DNA of 64,000 nucleotides, taken from Ichthyophis bannanicus. Taxonomy: Eukaryota; Chordata; Amphibia; Gymnophiona; Ichthyophiidae. Position numbers and translations under genes: made by a program. Positions 20,563 through 30,697 of this stretch are shown piece by piece (position 1 is the stretch's first letter; each line of letters starts with the position of its first letter). Location of the stretch: contig CM066031.1 of assembly GCA_033557465.1 (NCBI GenBank), forward strand, positions 1,666,378,800-1,666,442,799, written 5' to 3'. The notes beneath the pieces were generated by a model that made no database searches, was not told where the DNA came from, and saw nothing but the letters and a program-made list of their open reading frames with translations.

Positions 20563-21783
20563 ATGCCTGTTTCTCTGCACAGCTGTATTATATGTAATAA
20601 TAAGAAAAAGGAGTTAATAGATTGCTTGTGTTCCACCTGCATGCTGCATCCAGGAGAATCTTCTTCCTCCATTCCCACTGCGCTGCCAGCTGGGGACATC
20701 AGCGCCTTAACTCCTCCCTCCTTAGAGCCCCTGCAGCAGGATCTTCCTGCAGAAAGGATTCAGTCAGCTCCCATTTTGCTTCCACAGCCGCTGGAAGCCA
20801 CGGCAGCCTTGGCTGACAGTGAGTTCCTGACGCTCTTCCGCCAGGCATGGCACCTGTGGCGTTCTGAGTCTTTTGGTATACCTTCAGCACCTGCCCGGTA
20901 GCACACAAGGATATGGTGGGGTCTCGCAAGCGGTCCCGAAAGTCCTCAGACCTTAAAGCAGTACGTCCTTCCAGGAACGTTGCATGTGGCTTGCGGGACA
21001 CTACGGATATTCCAGAAGACTTTAAGTCGTCGGAGGTGAGCCCTGACTCATTGGAGAAAGAAGATGGGGAATATTCTCCGTCTGATTATTCGCTGACAGT
21101 TCACAAGGGCTCTAAAGATATCAGACTTTTTCGGAAAGAGGAGTTGCCGGCCCTAATCACACAGTGATGGAGTTGCTACGCCTAGTCGACACGCCTGATC
21201 CTCAGAGTTCTCAAACCCTGTTGCAGCCGGATCCCATTTTACAGGGCATTCGTAAGCCTTCCAAAGCTTTTTCCTTTCCAGCCGAGTTACAGCATATGGT
21301 ATCTCGCGAGTGGGACTCTCCAGAGTCCTCTCTACGTACGGCACGCGGTATTGGTCAGTTATACCCTTGGTCTCCTTCTGACTTGGACCGTTGGCTGACA
21401 TACCCGAAAGTTGATGCGTTAGTGACCGGGGTCACCAAGCATACCACAATTATGGTTGAGGGCGGAGCGGCACTCCGCGACCAGCAAGACCAAAAAAAGT
21501 TGAGAGTCTGCTAAAGACGGGTTTTTCGTTGTCCGCTCTTTCCCTTCAATCAGGGGTGTGCGCAGGTCTAGCAGCATGGGCCTCCCTTCGATGGATTCAG
21601 CAGCTTCCAGGTGATCCCGAGTTGGCTCGTTTAGAATCCATCGCTGCATTCCTGGCAGAGGCCTTCTCTGATCTGTTGCGGCTGTCAACTCGCTCCGTAG
21701 CACCGGTGACAGTAGCTCGGAGATGGCTCTGGCTGTGTCAGTGGTCAGCGGATGTTGATTCGTTCAAAGACTCCAGTGTTTAG
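20563..21783 (+). pseudogene. DIRS gag-like ORF, broken
   Basis: Begins MPVSLHSCIICNNKKKE at 20563, with Cys-x2-Cys followed by a second Cys-x2-Cys (CLCSTC), a likely zinc-binding knuckle; a related cysteine cluster starts gag in the copy at 58812. Frames then shift at about 20900 and 21165, so the body is read as SRKRSRKSSDLKAV, then LLQPDPILQGIRKPSKAFSF, SREWDSPESS, LTYPKVDALVTGVTKHTTI and VEGGAALRDQQDQKKL. The ILQGIRK...EWDSP...W...PKV block recurs at 37574 in copy d. A continuation (21529-21783) reads AAWASLRWIQQLPGDPE. At least three frame breaks. Confidence 0.78.
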
Positions 21784-22335
21784 CTGCCATTCGTCCAGTT
21801 CCACCGTTGGAAAGAGGACTAGGCCGTTACTCTGTCTATTTCATGGTGCCAAAAAAAAAAAAAAGACGGCTCCTTTCATCCTATCTTGGATCTCAAAGGT
21901 GCCAATCGCAGTCACACTTTCGAATGGAGACTCTGCGATCCGTTATTCAAGCGGTACGCAAGGGGGAATTCTAGCTTTCCTCAATCTCGCAGAAGCATTC
22001 TTCACATTCCCATTCGAGAGGGGCATCAGCGACTCGTTCGATTCGCGGTACTCGGTCAACATTTCCAATTTCGTGCGATGCCCTTCGGTCTAGCTTCGGC
22101 ACCTCGAACCTTCTCCAAGGTAATGGTGGTAGTAGCTGCGGCCTTACGCAGCCGCGGCATCAGAGTTCATCATTATCTGGATGTCTGGCTCATTCGCGCA
22201 GACTCTCTCCCCGAGGCTTGCAGCACAGTCTCGGTGGTTGTTGCCTTTCTCGAAAACCTCGGCTGGGTAATCAACCGCGACAAGAGTTGTCTTCAGCCAT
22301 CCCAGGAGATCAAATTTTTTGGGGGCTTGATTTGA
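21784..22335 (+). pseudogene. DIRS reverse transcriptase, broken, YLDV active site
   Basis: RYSVYFMVPKKKK at about 21828-21866 is followed by a 13-A run that shifts the frame. HPILDLKGANRSHTFEWRL-like text, then IREGHQRLVRFAVLGQHFQF and RAMPFGLASAPRTFSKVMVV follow in 21886-22335. The catalytic box reads YLDVWLI (about 22174) instead of YLDDWL: the second metal-binding aspartate is replaced by valine, so the polymerase would be inactive. AFLENLGWVINRDKSCLQPS is the thumb region. An A-run slippage is the likely cause of the first frameshift. Confidence 0.85.
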
Positions 22336-22428
22336 TACAGCCTTAGGTCGGGTCTTTTTGTCAATGCCTCGATTCCTCAAGTTAACTTCTCAAGTTCGCA
22401 GTCTCCTAGCACAGGTCTCGCTTTCAGC

Positions 22429-23313
22429 ATGGTGTCCAGAGGATTATCAAGTTCGGTTGCCTCTACTACCGGCGGTGAGACTTTGCCTCCGTTGGTGGCT
22501 CCGGTCCCGCAGTCTTGTCTCCTTCAAGGGGTTCCCTTGGAGACTCCGCGCTGGGTGTTGGTAACGACAGACGCCAGTCTCTCCGGTTGGGGAGCGCATT
22601 GCGGCTCGCACTCAGCGCAGGGGATTTGGTCTCCTCGGGAGGCCCGGTGGTCCATCAATCGCCTTGAGACGCGAGCAGTGCGCTTAGCCTTGCGAAAGTT
22701 TCAGCCTCCTCTGCGGCGTCAGGCGGTTCGAATTCTGTCCGACAACGCTATGACAGTGGCATACCTCAACCGCCAAGGGGGCATAAAATGTCCAGGTGTA
22801 ACGAAGGAAATGGGTCTTCTCCTTCCGTGGGCGGAGAGGCATCTGCAGGTGATCTTGGCGCAACACATCGCGGGGGTAGACAATGTAAAAGCCGATTTCC
22901 TCAGCCGACATGCTCTGGATCCGGGGGAGTGGGCTCTGGTGCCAGAGTCCGTTCAGTCCATTGTTCGACGATGGGGTCTACTGGCAATGGATCTCATGGC
23001 TACGGTGCAGAATACCAAGGCACGGATCTACTTCAGCCGTTGGAGAGACAACGGGTCGCACGGGACAGATGCTCTGTCTCAAGCGTGGCCAACCCATCTC
23101 CTTCTGTATGTCTTTCCTCCCTGGTCCATGATCGGCAAGATTCTCCAAAGAGTCAGGGAGCATCGCGGCCCGGTGATCCTGGTGGCACTGGATTGGCCTC
23201 GCAGACTGTGGTATGCGCATCTCTCGGTCGTCTCCTCTACGCCTGGGGGCGTTCCCAGGGCTCCTGCTCCAAGGGCCGGTGGAAATGGGAAACCCGGCTC
23301 CTTACTCGCTTAA
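22429..23313 (+). pseudogene. DIRS RNase H and linker, uninterrupted segment
   Basis: 294 open codons, the longest intact piece of this element. RNase H acids are all in place: D48 in TTDASLSGWGAHC, E80 in INRLETRAVRLAL, D105 in LSDNAMTVAYLNRQGG and D156 in HIAGVDNVKADFLSR. The following region (DLMATVQNTKARIYFSRW, then LLLYVFPPWSMIGKILQRV and PVILVALDWPRRLWYAHL) is the conserved linker before the recombinase. I see no Dam-methyltransferase signature, which some DIRS lineages carry here. The ATG is not a natural start; the domain is part of the polymerase ORF. Confidence 0.88.
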
Positions 23314-23400
23314 GGCCTGGCTCTTGAACGTCGCAGGTTAGTTCAGAAGGGATATTCGTCGAGTGTGGTGGCGACAATGCTTAAGGCACGGCTTTCTTAG

Positions 23401-24307
23401 ACATCGCTGGCTTACGCTCGTGTGTGGCGTCTCTTTGACACTTGGTGTTCGCTACGTCACATCTCGCCCTGGCATTGCAACATCCCGGATATTCTTTCCT
23501 TTCTGCAGGCTGGTCTAGATAAGGGTCTGGCGCTCGGGACCTTGCGCATGCAGGTTGCCGCGCTAACTTGTTTTCGAGGGCCGATAGCGGGGCGTTCTCT
23601 CGCCTCGCATGTGGACGTTTCGCGTTTTCTTAAAGGGTTTCAGACATTACGGCCCCCGATACGTCCTTTAGTTCCTTCTTGGGATCTCGCTCTCATTCTC
23701 CGTGCCCTTGTTGCTCCTCCCTTTGAGCCCCTGAAGGCATGTTCCCTTAAGGATTTAATGCTAAAGACAGTTTTCCTATCTCTCGTTTTCTTCGGCGGGA
23801 GTTTCTCTTCGAACTGTCCCATCCTTTTTACCTAAGGTGCTTACCCCGTTTCATGACAACCAGCCTCTTTTCTTGCTTACCTTTGAAAGAGAGCAGTGTT
23901 CCGGTCACCTTCGTCAATTGCGTGCTGTGGACCTGAAGAGAGTGCTTTATCGGTATCTTAAGATCACGAACGCCTTCCGTAAGACCGATCATCTTTTTGT
24001 CCTGTTTGCGGACCCTCGACGGGGGTCTGCAGCTTTCAAATCCACCATTTCTAGATGGTTGCGAGGAGTTATTGAAGCAGCTTATATACTGCAAGGCAAG
24101 CAGGTTCCAGCAGGGCTCCGAGCTCACCCCACTCGGGCTCAGGCTTCGTCTTGGGCTGAGCGGTCTCAAGTAGCCCCTCTTGACATTTGCCGGGCGGTGA
24201 CTTGGTCATCGTTGTCCACGTTTGTCCGTCAGTATAGATTGGACGTTCACGCTCGGCAGGAGGGTCAGTTAGGAGCTGCAGTGCTGTCGGCATTGATTCC
24301 CCCTTGA
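23401..24307 (+). pseudogene. DIRS tyrosine recombinase, frameshifted
   Basis: Two frame segments. 23422-23835: WRLFDTWCSLRHISPW, DILSFLQAGLDKGLALGTLR, QVAALTCFRGPIAG, VSRFLKGFQ and DLALILRAL, the N-terminal SAM-like core-binding fold. 23837-24307: ADPRRGSAAFKSTISRWLR, LRAHPTRAQASSWAE with the catalytic His-x-x-Arg (H97, R100 of this segment), then ICRAVTWSSLSTFVRQYRLDV with the tyrosine nucleophile (Y133). One frameshift near 23835 separates them. The first catalytic arginine probably lies in the HLRQLRAVDLKR stretch. The enzyme would join the circular cDNA to the target. Confidence 0.88.
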
Positions 24308-24328
24308 AAGCAGGTAGCTTGGGTACTG

Positions 24329-24423
24329 CCCGTTTGTCTGGACTGGTCTAGCAGTATGACCTGGAAGGAGAAATTTCACTTACCGTTAATTTCCTTTCCT
24401 GGAATACTGCTAGACCAGTCCAG
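24329..24423 (+). repeat. DIRS copy c internal complementary region
   Basis: 95 bp made of two halves. 24329-24369 is the reverse complement of the outer left terminal repeat (19144-19184). 24367-24423 is the reverse complement of the outer right repeat (24768-24824). They overlap at gga (24367-24369). In DIRS elements this segment templates completion and joining of the two ends into a circle. Both halves match their partners essentially without mismatch. Confidence 0.92.
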
Positions 24424-24652
24424 GACCCACCCTGCTGTCAGTTACGGTGCTGCTAGTGCAGTGAAGCCGCTGGCCTCTGTTCCTTCCTTGTCAGTATGCC
24501 TCACCATGGGGGCCCGATGGCTGCGTTATCGGTCTTAGCAGCCTTCAGTTCTGGGGATACTTTCAGCTCCCTTGTACATAGTTGAATTAAACGTCCACTA
24601 TGTGTGGTCTTATGGTTTAGTTGCGTTACATGTTTGGGTTCGCTTTACAGTC

Positions 24653-24824
24653 AATACTGAGGGAGACCCCTAGGGGTAGGACCATATCACCAGAGTCCAG
24701 CCTATCAGAGCTCTGGTAGAATTCTCTGTCTCCAAGATCTGCTGGCAGGGGGACACGACCCGTTTGTCTGGACTGGTCTAGCAGTATTCCAGGAAAGGAA
24801 ATTAACGGTAAGTGAAATTTCTCC
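24653..24824 (+). repeat. DIRS copy c right inverted terminal repeat with outer extension
   Basis: 172 bp. 24653-24785 is the inverted copy of the left repeat. The outer 39 bases (ttccaggaaaggaaattaac... to ttctcc) are an extension absent from the left end, the asymmetric arrangement known for DIRS1-type elements. It ends at TCC, 24822-24824. Confidence 0.9.
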
Positions 24825-26340
24825 ATCTGCTAATGTTTGTTAAGAAAATATAAAGGTGTTTTGATAGGTCTATTGAAAAAGAAATTTTTTCCCCCTACCA
24901 GTGTTTTTTTTTTAAATAAAGGAAAGCAAAGCGAAATCAGAAACTCCACTTTCCACTAGGAAGTGAAGGAGGTGTGCAGAACTATAGAAACAAAACATGT
25001 AAACCCCTTTTGAAAATTCAGCCCTGTTGAATTTGGAATCAGAACATTACATGTTAAGAAGCAGAATACTCCAGAACTGCGTAAATCACTGTATTTCAGG
25101 AAATGATGCGGTGTGTAGGTCACACCTTAAGTGGCCTGTAATGAATGAGTTTAAGAACAAGCTACCTATCTGTTTAATCAAAGCTATAAAAATCATGTAC
25201 ATGTGCAGCCTAATGTTTTACATTTTTGTATTTTCAAGCCTAATAGCTTATCAGGACTCTTCTGCTGTGTAAGTAGTCAATACACGGTCTGGCACATTCT
25301 TCATGGCCCATGCACAGCTGGACAGTGGGTCTGAATTGGCACCTAAGTTATGAATACTGGCTTGATACTCATCATTACATTATCATTGTTACGGTATTTC
25401 GAGCTCTGGCGGTCACTAATAGCCATCGGAGTGCACTTTGCCACAGTGTGTGCGAAGAAGAAAAATGGCTGTGTGAGCAATGGCAGTCTTATCAGCTACT
25501 CATTATTTTTTCCAAACAGCTAAGTGATGCTAGCTGAATGGGAAGGTACGTCCTAATTGCCCTATAATAGTGTACAGGCATAGAGAATGAAGGCAATACC
25601 AAGAGCTGGAGTTGCCACAATGCCTGCACCCTTAGAAAACAGAACCATTTCCAAATGGGTTTGCTCTAAGCATATGCAGCTCCCTTTTTTGGATACACCT
25701 TATAGACAAGGGACTCACTTGGTTTCAGACGTAAGTCCCACCAACTATCTGCAAACCCTGGCAAGGATCTTCCAATGGGGGGAAAGAAATTTTTCACTTC
25801 AGGATCCAAGGCATATTACTATTAGTTCATTGTACTAGCCGCTTTGCCTGCAAGACCTTTTACAAGCTAAATAGCTCACTGCAAGATTTATAATTCATGT
25901 GGTTAATATCTTACCACTATAGGCTGTAGGTCTATCCTTTGTCCTGTCTCATTGCTTACCTGAAGTACAGCATGTTACAGCAAATACCACACCCTTTTGT
26001 AAATAAATTCTTTCAGATGGAAACTTGGTTAATGAAATACTAATTTGGATGTTGCAGCTGTGGTGCAGCACAAGAACGATGCAGATTACAGCAACAGGAT
26101 TAGGGGGAGGGGGGCAATTTTCTAACTGTCCTCACTGAGATAAAGTGGGATAATGAGACTTCTTTCCTAGAGCTCTTTAATTAACCATTTTAATAGCGCT
26201 GTTCCCTTTCAAACCTGTTCACAATTTGTGCTTGACTTTTCAGGCATTTTAATTTTATGGGATGCACGTGCTGGTGCTAAAAGTCATGATGTTGAACTCA
26301 TGCTACAGTCAGTAGGTATGGATAGAGGCCCTAAGAATCC
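24825..26340. other. No recognisable feature
   Basis: About 1.5 kb of A/T-rich sequence. Open frames are all under 85 codons and unlike any family I know. No clear repeat ends or splice sites. Confidence 0.5.
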
Positions 26341-28900
26341 TACTCCTAAATCATTTGTATAGTGCTAGAAGGTATACGCAGTGATATATATATATAGATG
26401 TAAGACACTGTCCCTGCTCATCAGAGCTTACAGTCTAATCAAGATGAAAAAACATTGTGAAACTGGGGACTAGAATATGGCAAGATACACATAAGAGACT
26501 GAAGAGCATCAGGATCTAAAAGCAACCTCAAAAAGGTGGGCCTTCAGCCTGGATTTGAATAGGGCCAGAGAAGGAGCCCAACACACTGACTCAGGTAGTT
26601 TGTTTCAGGCATATGGAACATCAAGGTGGAATGAACGAAGTCTGGAGTTGGTAGTGGCAGAGAAGGGCACAGATAAAAGGGACCTGCCAGAGGAGCGCAG
26701 TTCCTGAGGAGGAGTGTAGAGTGAGATAAGAGAGGTAGTGAGGAGCCGCAGAATGAATGCATTTGTAGGTAAGTAGGAGAAGTTTGAGCTAAATGCGGAA
26801 ATGGATAGGGAGCCAGTGAAATGACTTGAGAAGAGGGGTTACATGAGCATAGTGACCCTAGCAGAAGATAAGACGTGCAGCTGAGTTTTGAACAGGCTTG
26901 AAGGGGAGAGAGATGATTCAGAGGGAGACCAGCGAGGAGCAGGTTACAATAGTCAAGACAGGAGGTGATTAGAGAGTGGATAAAGGTATTAGTAGTGTGT
27001 TCAGAAAGGAAGGAACAAATTTTGCTGATGTTATAGAGAAAGAAGTTACAGCTTACCTATTGGATGTGTGCAGAGAGAGAGAGAGTAGAATCAGATGACT
27101 CTGAGGTTGCAAGCCAAAGAAACAGGGAGGGAGTGTAGTGTTATCCACTGAAATAGAGAATGTAGGAAGGCGGGGGCGGGGGAGATGTGGGTTTAGAGGG
27201 AAAGATAAGGAACTCAGTTTTTGGCCATGTTCAGTTTCAGACGGCAGTGAGACATCCAGGCAGCAATGTCAGATAAGTAGGCAGAGATCTGGGCCTGGAT
27301 TCCTGGAGAGATTTCAGGCACAGAAAGGTAGATCTGAGAGTCGTCAGCATAAAAATGGTACTGAAAACTGTGGGAGGAAATAAGTGCACCAAGGGACTGA
27401 GTGTAGAGAGAGAAATGGAGAAGTCCCAAGACAGAGTCCTGAGGTACACCAACTGAAACCGAGATGGTAATAGAAGAGGATCCAACATAACATACACTAA
27501 AAGTGTGATGGGAGAGATAAGAAGAAAACCAGGATAGAACAGAGCCTCTAAATCCAAACGAGGGCAAGGTATCAAGCAGACAGTGGTGATCAACAGTGTC
27601 AATGGCATCAGAAAGGTCAAAAAAGATGAGAATTGAGTAGAGGCCTTTGGATCTGGTGAGGAACAAGCCACTGGAGACTTTGGCATTAGCTGTTTCTGTG
27701 GAATGTAGAGAACGAAAGCCAGAGTATAATGGATCCAGAAGGGCTTGAGAGGAAAGAAAGTCAAGACAATGGCCATGAACCACTCATTCAAGTAGTTTTG
27801 AAGCAAAGGGGAGGAGAGAAAAAGGCCGATAACTGGAAGGATAGGTAGGATCTCGTGAAGGCTTTTTGGTTAAACTGCATGTTTGAAGGCCACAAGAACA
27901 GTTGCACTGGAAAACAATAGGTTAAGGATATGACAGATGGAAGGGATGACGGCGGAAGAGATAGAGCTTAGTAGATAGGTGGGTATGCGATCAGGGGAGC
28001 AGGTAATCAGTTTGGAGGAGGGAGAGAAGATTTGCAATTTCCTCCTCAGTGATTTCAGAAAAGGAAGGAAAGGGTGAGCGAAGGATTTGGGACTGACAGG
28101 GAGGGAGATGAGGTGGAGGTGACCCTGCAGAGAATTTAAGGCTAATCTTCTGGATTTTTTCATGAAAATAGTCAGCTACGGTCTGGCCAGACAGTGAAGG
28201 AGGGATTGGGGGAGGAAGAACCTTGAGGAGAGAGTTGAGCACAGCAAAGAGAAGACGAGGGCCAGAGGCAAGAGAATTAGTCAGATAGACATAGTACTTT
28301 CGCTTAGTGAATGCTATGGTTGGCTGGAAAGAGGTTGCATGAATTTGAAATGTAGGTAGTCAGCAAGAGTATATGATTTAAACCAGAGGCGCTCAACTGA
28401 GCGGGCACAGTGGGTTTTTGAGGACAGCCAGGATTAAGGTACGGTACGTCTCACAGGGCATGGAATGGGAGGAGCAAGTGCATCCAGAGCAGAGGGAGAG
28501 TATAGTGTGTTAGGAGAATATTGCACCATCAACGGATTCAGATGACATGGTGGAGGAAAGAGGTGATAAAACAGCAGTAGAGAGAACTGAAGGGTCAATA
28601 GTGTGAAGATTCCTAAACATGCTGGTGGAGATCAGGCGAGACTAAGATGGGGGATGGTTAAGGGTGACTATTAGCAGGTGATGGTCAGATAAGGGTAGAA
28701 CTGAGGTGAAGAGGTCTGAGGGTGAGCAGTTGGAGAAGACAAGGTCAAAGCAGTGGCCATGCTTGTGAGTGGAAGTGGTAGAGCACAACTAGAGGTTGAA
28801 TGAGGAGGTTAGGGAAAGGAGCTTTAAGGCATAAGGATCAGAAGAGTCCATTAATAATGACATGATTGGTGTGGGTAGCCTTCTCGCTTTCTATAAAGGC
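26341..28900 (-). mobile_element. Long L2-type LINE, minus strand
   Basis: About 2.5 kb of an L2 on the minus strand. Its 3' tail at 26341-26440 reads, reversed, gattagactgtaagctctga then a (ta)n run and gcactatacaaatg. 26530-26760 reversed encodes the C-terminal LPPTPDF and HLFEVAF text. 27214-28242 encodes the polymerase. 28640-28870 encodes a late endonuclease segment (HGHCFDLVFSNCSPSD, then LPLSDHHLL). The 5' end near 28900 is truncated in the endonuclease. Several stops and frameshifts. Probably the closest relative in this window of the copy at 5035-5738. Confidence 0.8.
27214..28242 (-). pseudogene. L2 reverse transcriptase, broken
   Basis: Minus strand, three frames. 27991-28242 has SGQTVADYFHEKIQKI, the region before the polymerase core. 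27870-28163 has ISSAVIPSICHILNLLFSSA and AFKHAV. 27214-27783 is open for 189 codons: [35 protein letters not shown] (normally [11 protein letters not shown]), [19 protein letters not shown] and [19 protein letters not shown] is intact but [11 protein letters not shown] has become [12 protein letters not shown] stop around 27790 separates the first motif block. Confidence 0.83.
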
Positions 28901-29404
28901 ATGCTTCATTAGCACTGAATTCCATTGTCTCTGTTTTTAGTTCATGCCATTCGCCCCCACAGACTTGTTCTATAGAACTGAGAGACTTCTGTATTCTGTT
29001 TTGTAATCGGCTGTCTTCATGTATACTCATTAAGTTTCTGCTTGGTAAATCTACATAGGAGAACTGTAGCCAATATTAAACCTGAATTTTTTCACGTCAT
29101 CTAAACATCTTTCTGAGAGCCCACAAGTTTAGGTTTTCAGCATGATGGTTTGTGTATATGTAACACACAGACTTAAACCTGTTAATAAAATTAACATTTC
29201 AAAATCATAATTGTACATTTGCAATTAGCATCGTGACACTAGATTGTATGGAAAAGATGAAAGTATATATCCAGATCTGCAGTGAGGATGCAGCAGTGGG
29301 AACCCATTCAGTTTTACCTCCACCATCACATTATGCAGGAACAGCTCAGACTTTCAAATCTGCAAAAATTCAAAAACAGATGAGAGGGCAAGAGAGATCC
29401 CAGC
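28901..29404. other. No recognisable feature
   Basis: About 500 bases of A/T-rich DNA between an L2 and a SINE. Nothing recognised. Confidence 0.5.
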
Positions 29405-29530
29405 TAGGAGTAGCCTAATGATTAGAACAGTGGGCTAGAACTAGGTATGCCAGGGTTTGAATCCCAGTGCTGTGCGTCGAGATTTTGAATCAGTCACTTA
29501 ACCTTCCATTCCCTCAAGTACAAACTTAGA
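29405..29530 (+). mobile_element. tRNA-derived SINE
   Basis: Shows a polymerase III A-box-like tagcctaatgattag (29411-29425) and a B box gggtttgaatccc (29453-29465) at the usual spacing, then tcagtcacttaaccttccatt, the body shared by many vertebrate tRNA-derived SINEs. Not a tRNA gene: no acceptor stem closes and there is no 3' stem. A second copy in reverse lies at 40860-41000. Confidence 0.72.
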
Positions 29531-30697
29531 AAGTCTTTTACTAAAGGGTGTTGCACCAAAAGCATCAAAACGGTGGTGTGTTAGGTGCAACACCATCCCA
29601 TTACCCAGGGGCGGCATGAGGCAAGAGATGAGCTTACTCCCCTCCCCTCCCCCCCCCCCCTCCGCAGCCAAAATGGAGGGGCCTTCTCAGATCTCTAGTC
29701 GGGCAACAGGGGCCCCTCACGCAGGACACCAGTCAGATGGTTGCCCCAAGAATAAAGAACGCAATAAGTCTCCAGTCTATATAATTTAAAAAAAAATCTT
29801 TGCAATGTTGTTTATATACAGCAAAAATTGTAGCAGTTTATCTAGCCTGGGAATCTAAAACATATCGAATCCTGACAGTATACACTGGATTGGCATAGTT
29901 TTTAATGTAAATAAATATTCTGCAAAAAACACTGAAATGCAAGGTGATCGCATACCAAAAAGCAAAATCAAAAAGCAAGAACCCCAGCGCAATGTATAAC
30001 ATAAACTAAAATTATTAAAACTAATTTTATTTTGGTGTTTTAAACTGCTGAGGTTCTCTCATTTTCTTTTTGAACATATATTCTGCATCTAAAGAAACCC
30101 CTCTCCCAACAATGGGTGCAGAGCAGAACTAGGACATTTCCCACAGAACTCAACATACCAAAAATAATTTCTGATTCTGATGTCACTTCCGTTAACAGCA
30201 ATATAAATCCTCACCATTAGTGGACATACAACACCTTACAATAATGACCTAGGACCTACAGAGAAAATCTACCATACTATAACAGCATTAACATCCAAAA
30301 CTCACACAAGGGGCCTATCCAGAAAAGAGCAGCACTGTAAATACTGCAGTGGGCTCTAGAATATCCATACACCTATTTAGAAAACCGAATAAACATGATT
30401 ACTACCAATTCCTTCATAGGAACTCCATGCTAACCAAATACCTGGTTTTGGTCACACACTCAGATCCTCACCAAGTAAGGCATAAATTACCACAAACTAA
30501 AAATAGACATATGTAGACAATAATTAAACTGAAACCCAAAGAAGCCAGACTCTGCATCAGTGGCACAGCCAAGGTTGATTTTTTGGTGGGGCCTAGGGAG
30601 GGCCAGCACAACCAGTAGGTAAACTGGGCGATTACCTAGGATGACAGCTTTTAGGGGGATGGGGGTGGCAAAGTACAGGGCATTCAGAGCTAAATAA

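Larger units (their letters stand above)
19144..24824 (+). mobile_element. DIRS retrotransposon copy c, structurally complete
   Basis: 5681 bp with both inverted terminal repeats, the internal complementary region and all domains in order: gag-like, reverse transcriptase, RNase H, tyrosine recombinase. The two halves of the internal region match the outer edges of the left and right repeats and overlap by GGA. This places the termini at TCC (19144-19146) and TCC (24822-24824). So one trinucleotide is shared by both ends and by the circle junction, as expected for recombinase insertion. Frameshifts in gag, polymerase and recombinase make it non-autonomous, but the structure is the best preserved of the five copies. 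Confidence 0.9.

Noticed and set aside
22900..23313. Dam-type methyltransferase domain of some DIRS elements
   Set aside because: The segment is the conserved RNase H to recombinase linker; no DPPY-like or SAM-binding motif is visible.
22788..23327. 179-codon plus-strand frame
   Set aside because: Second-frame shadow of the DIRS RNase H segment; composition Ser/Gly/Arg-rich without motifs.
29411..29480. tRNA gene
   Set aside because: A and B boxes are present, but the acceptor stem does not pair and SINE body sequence follows.
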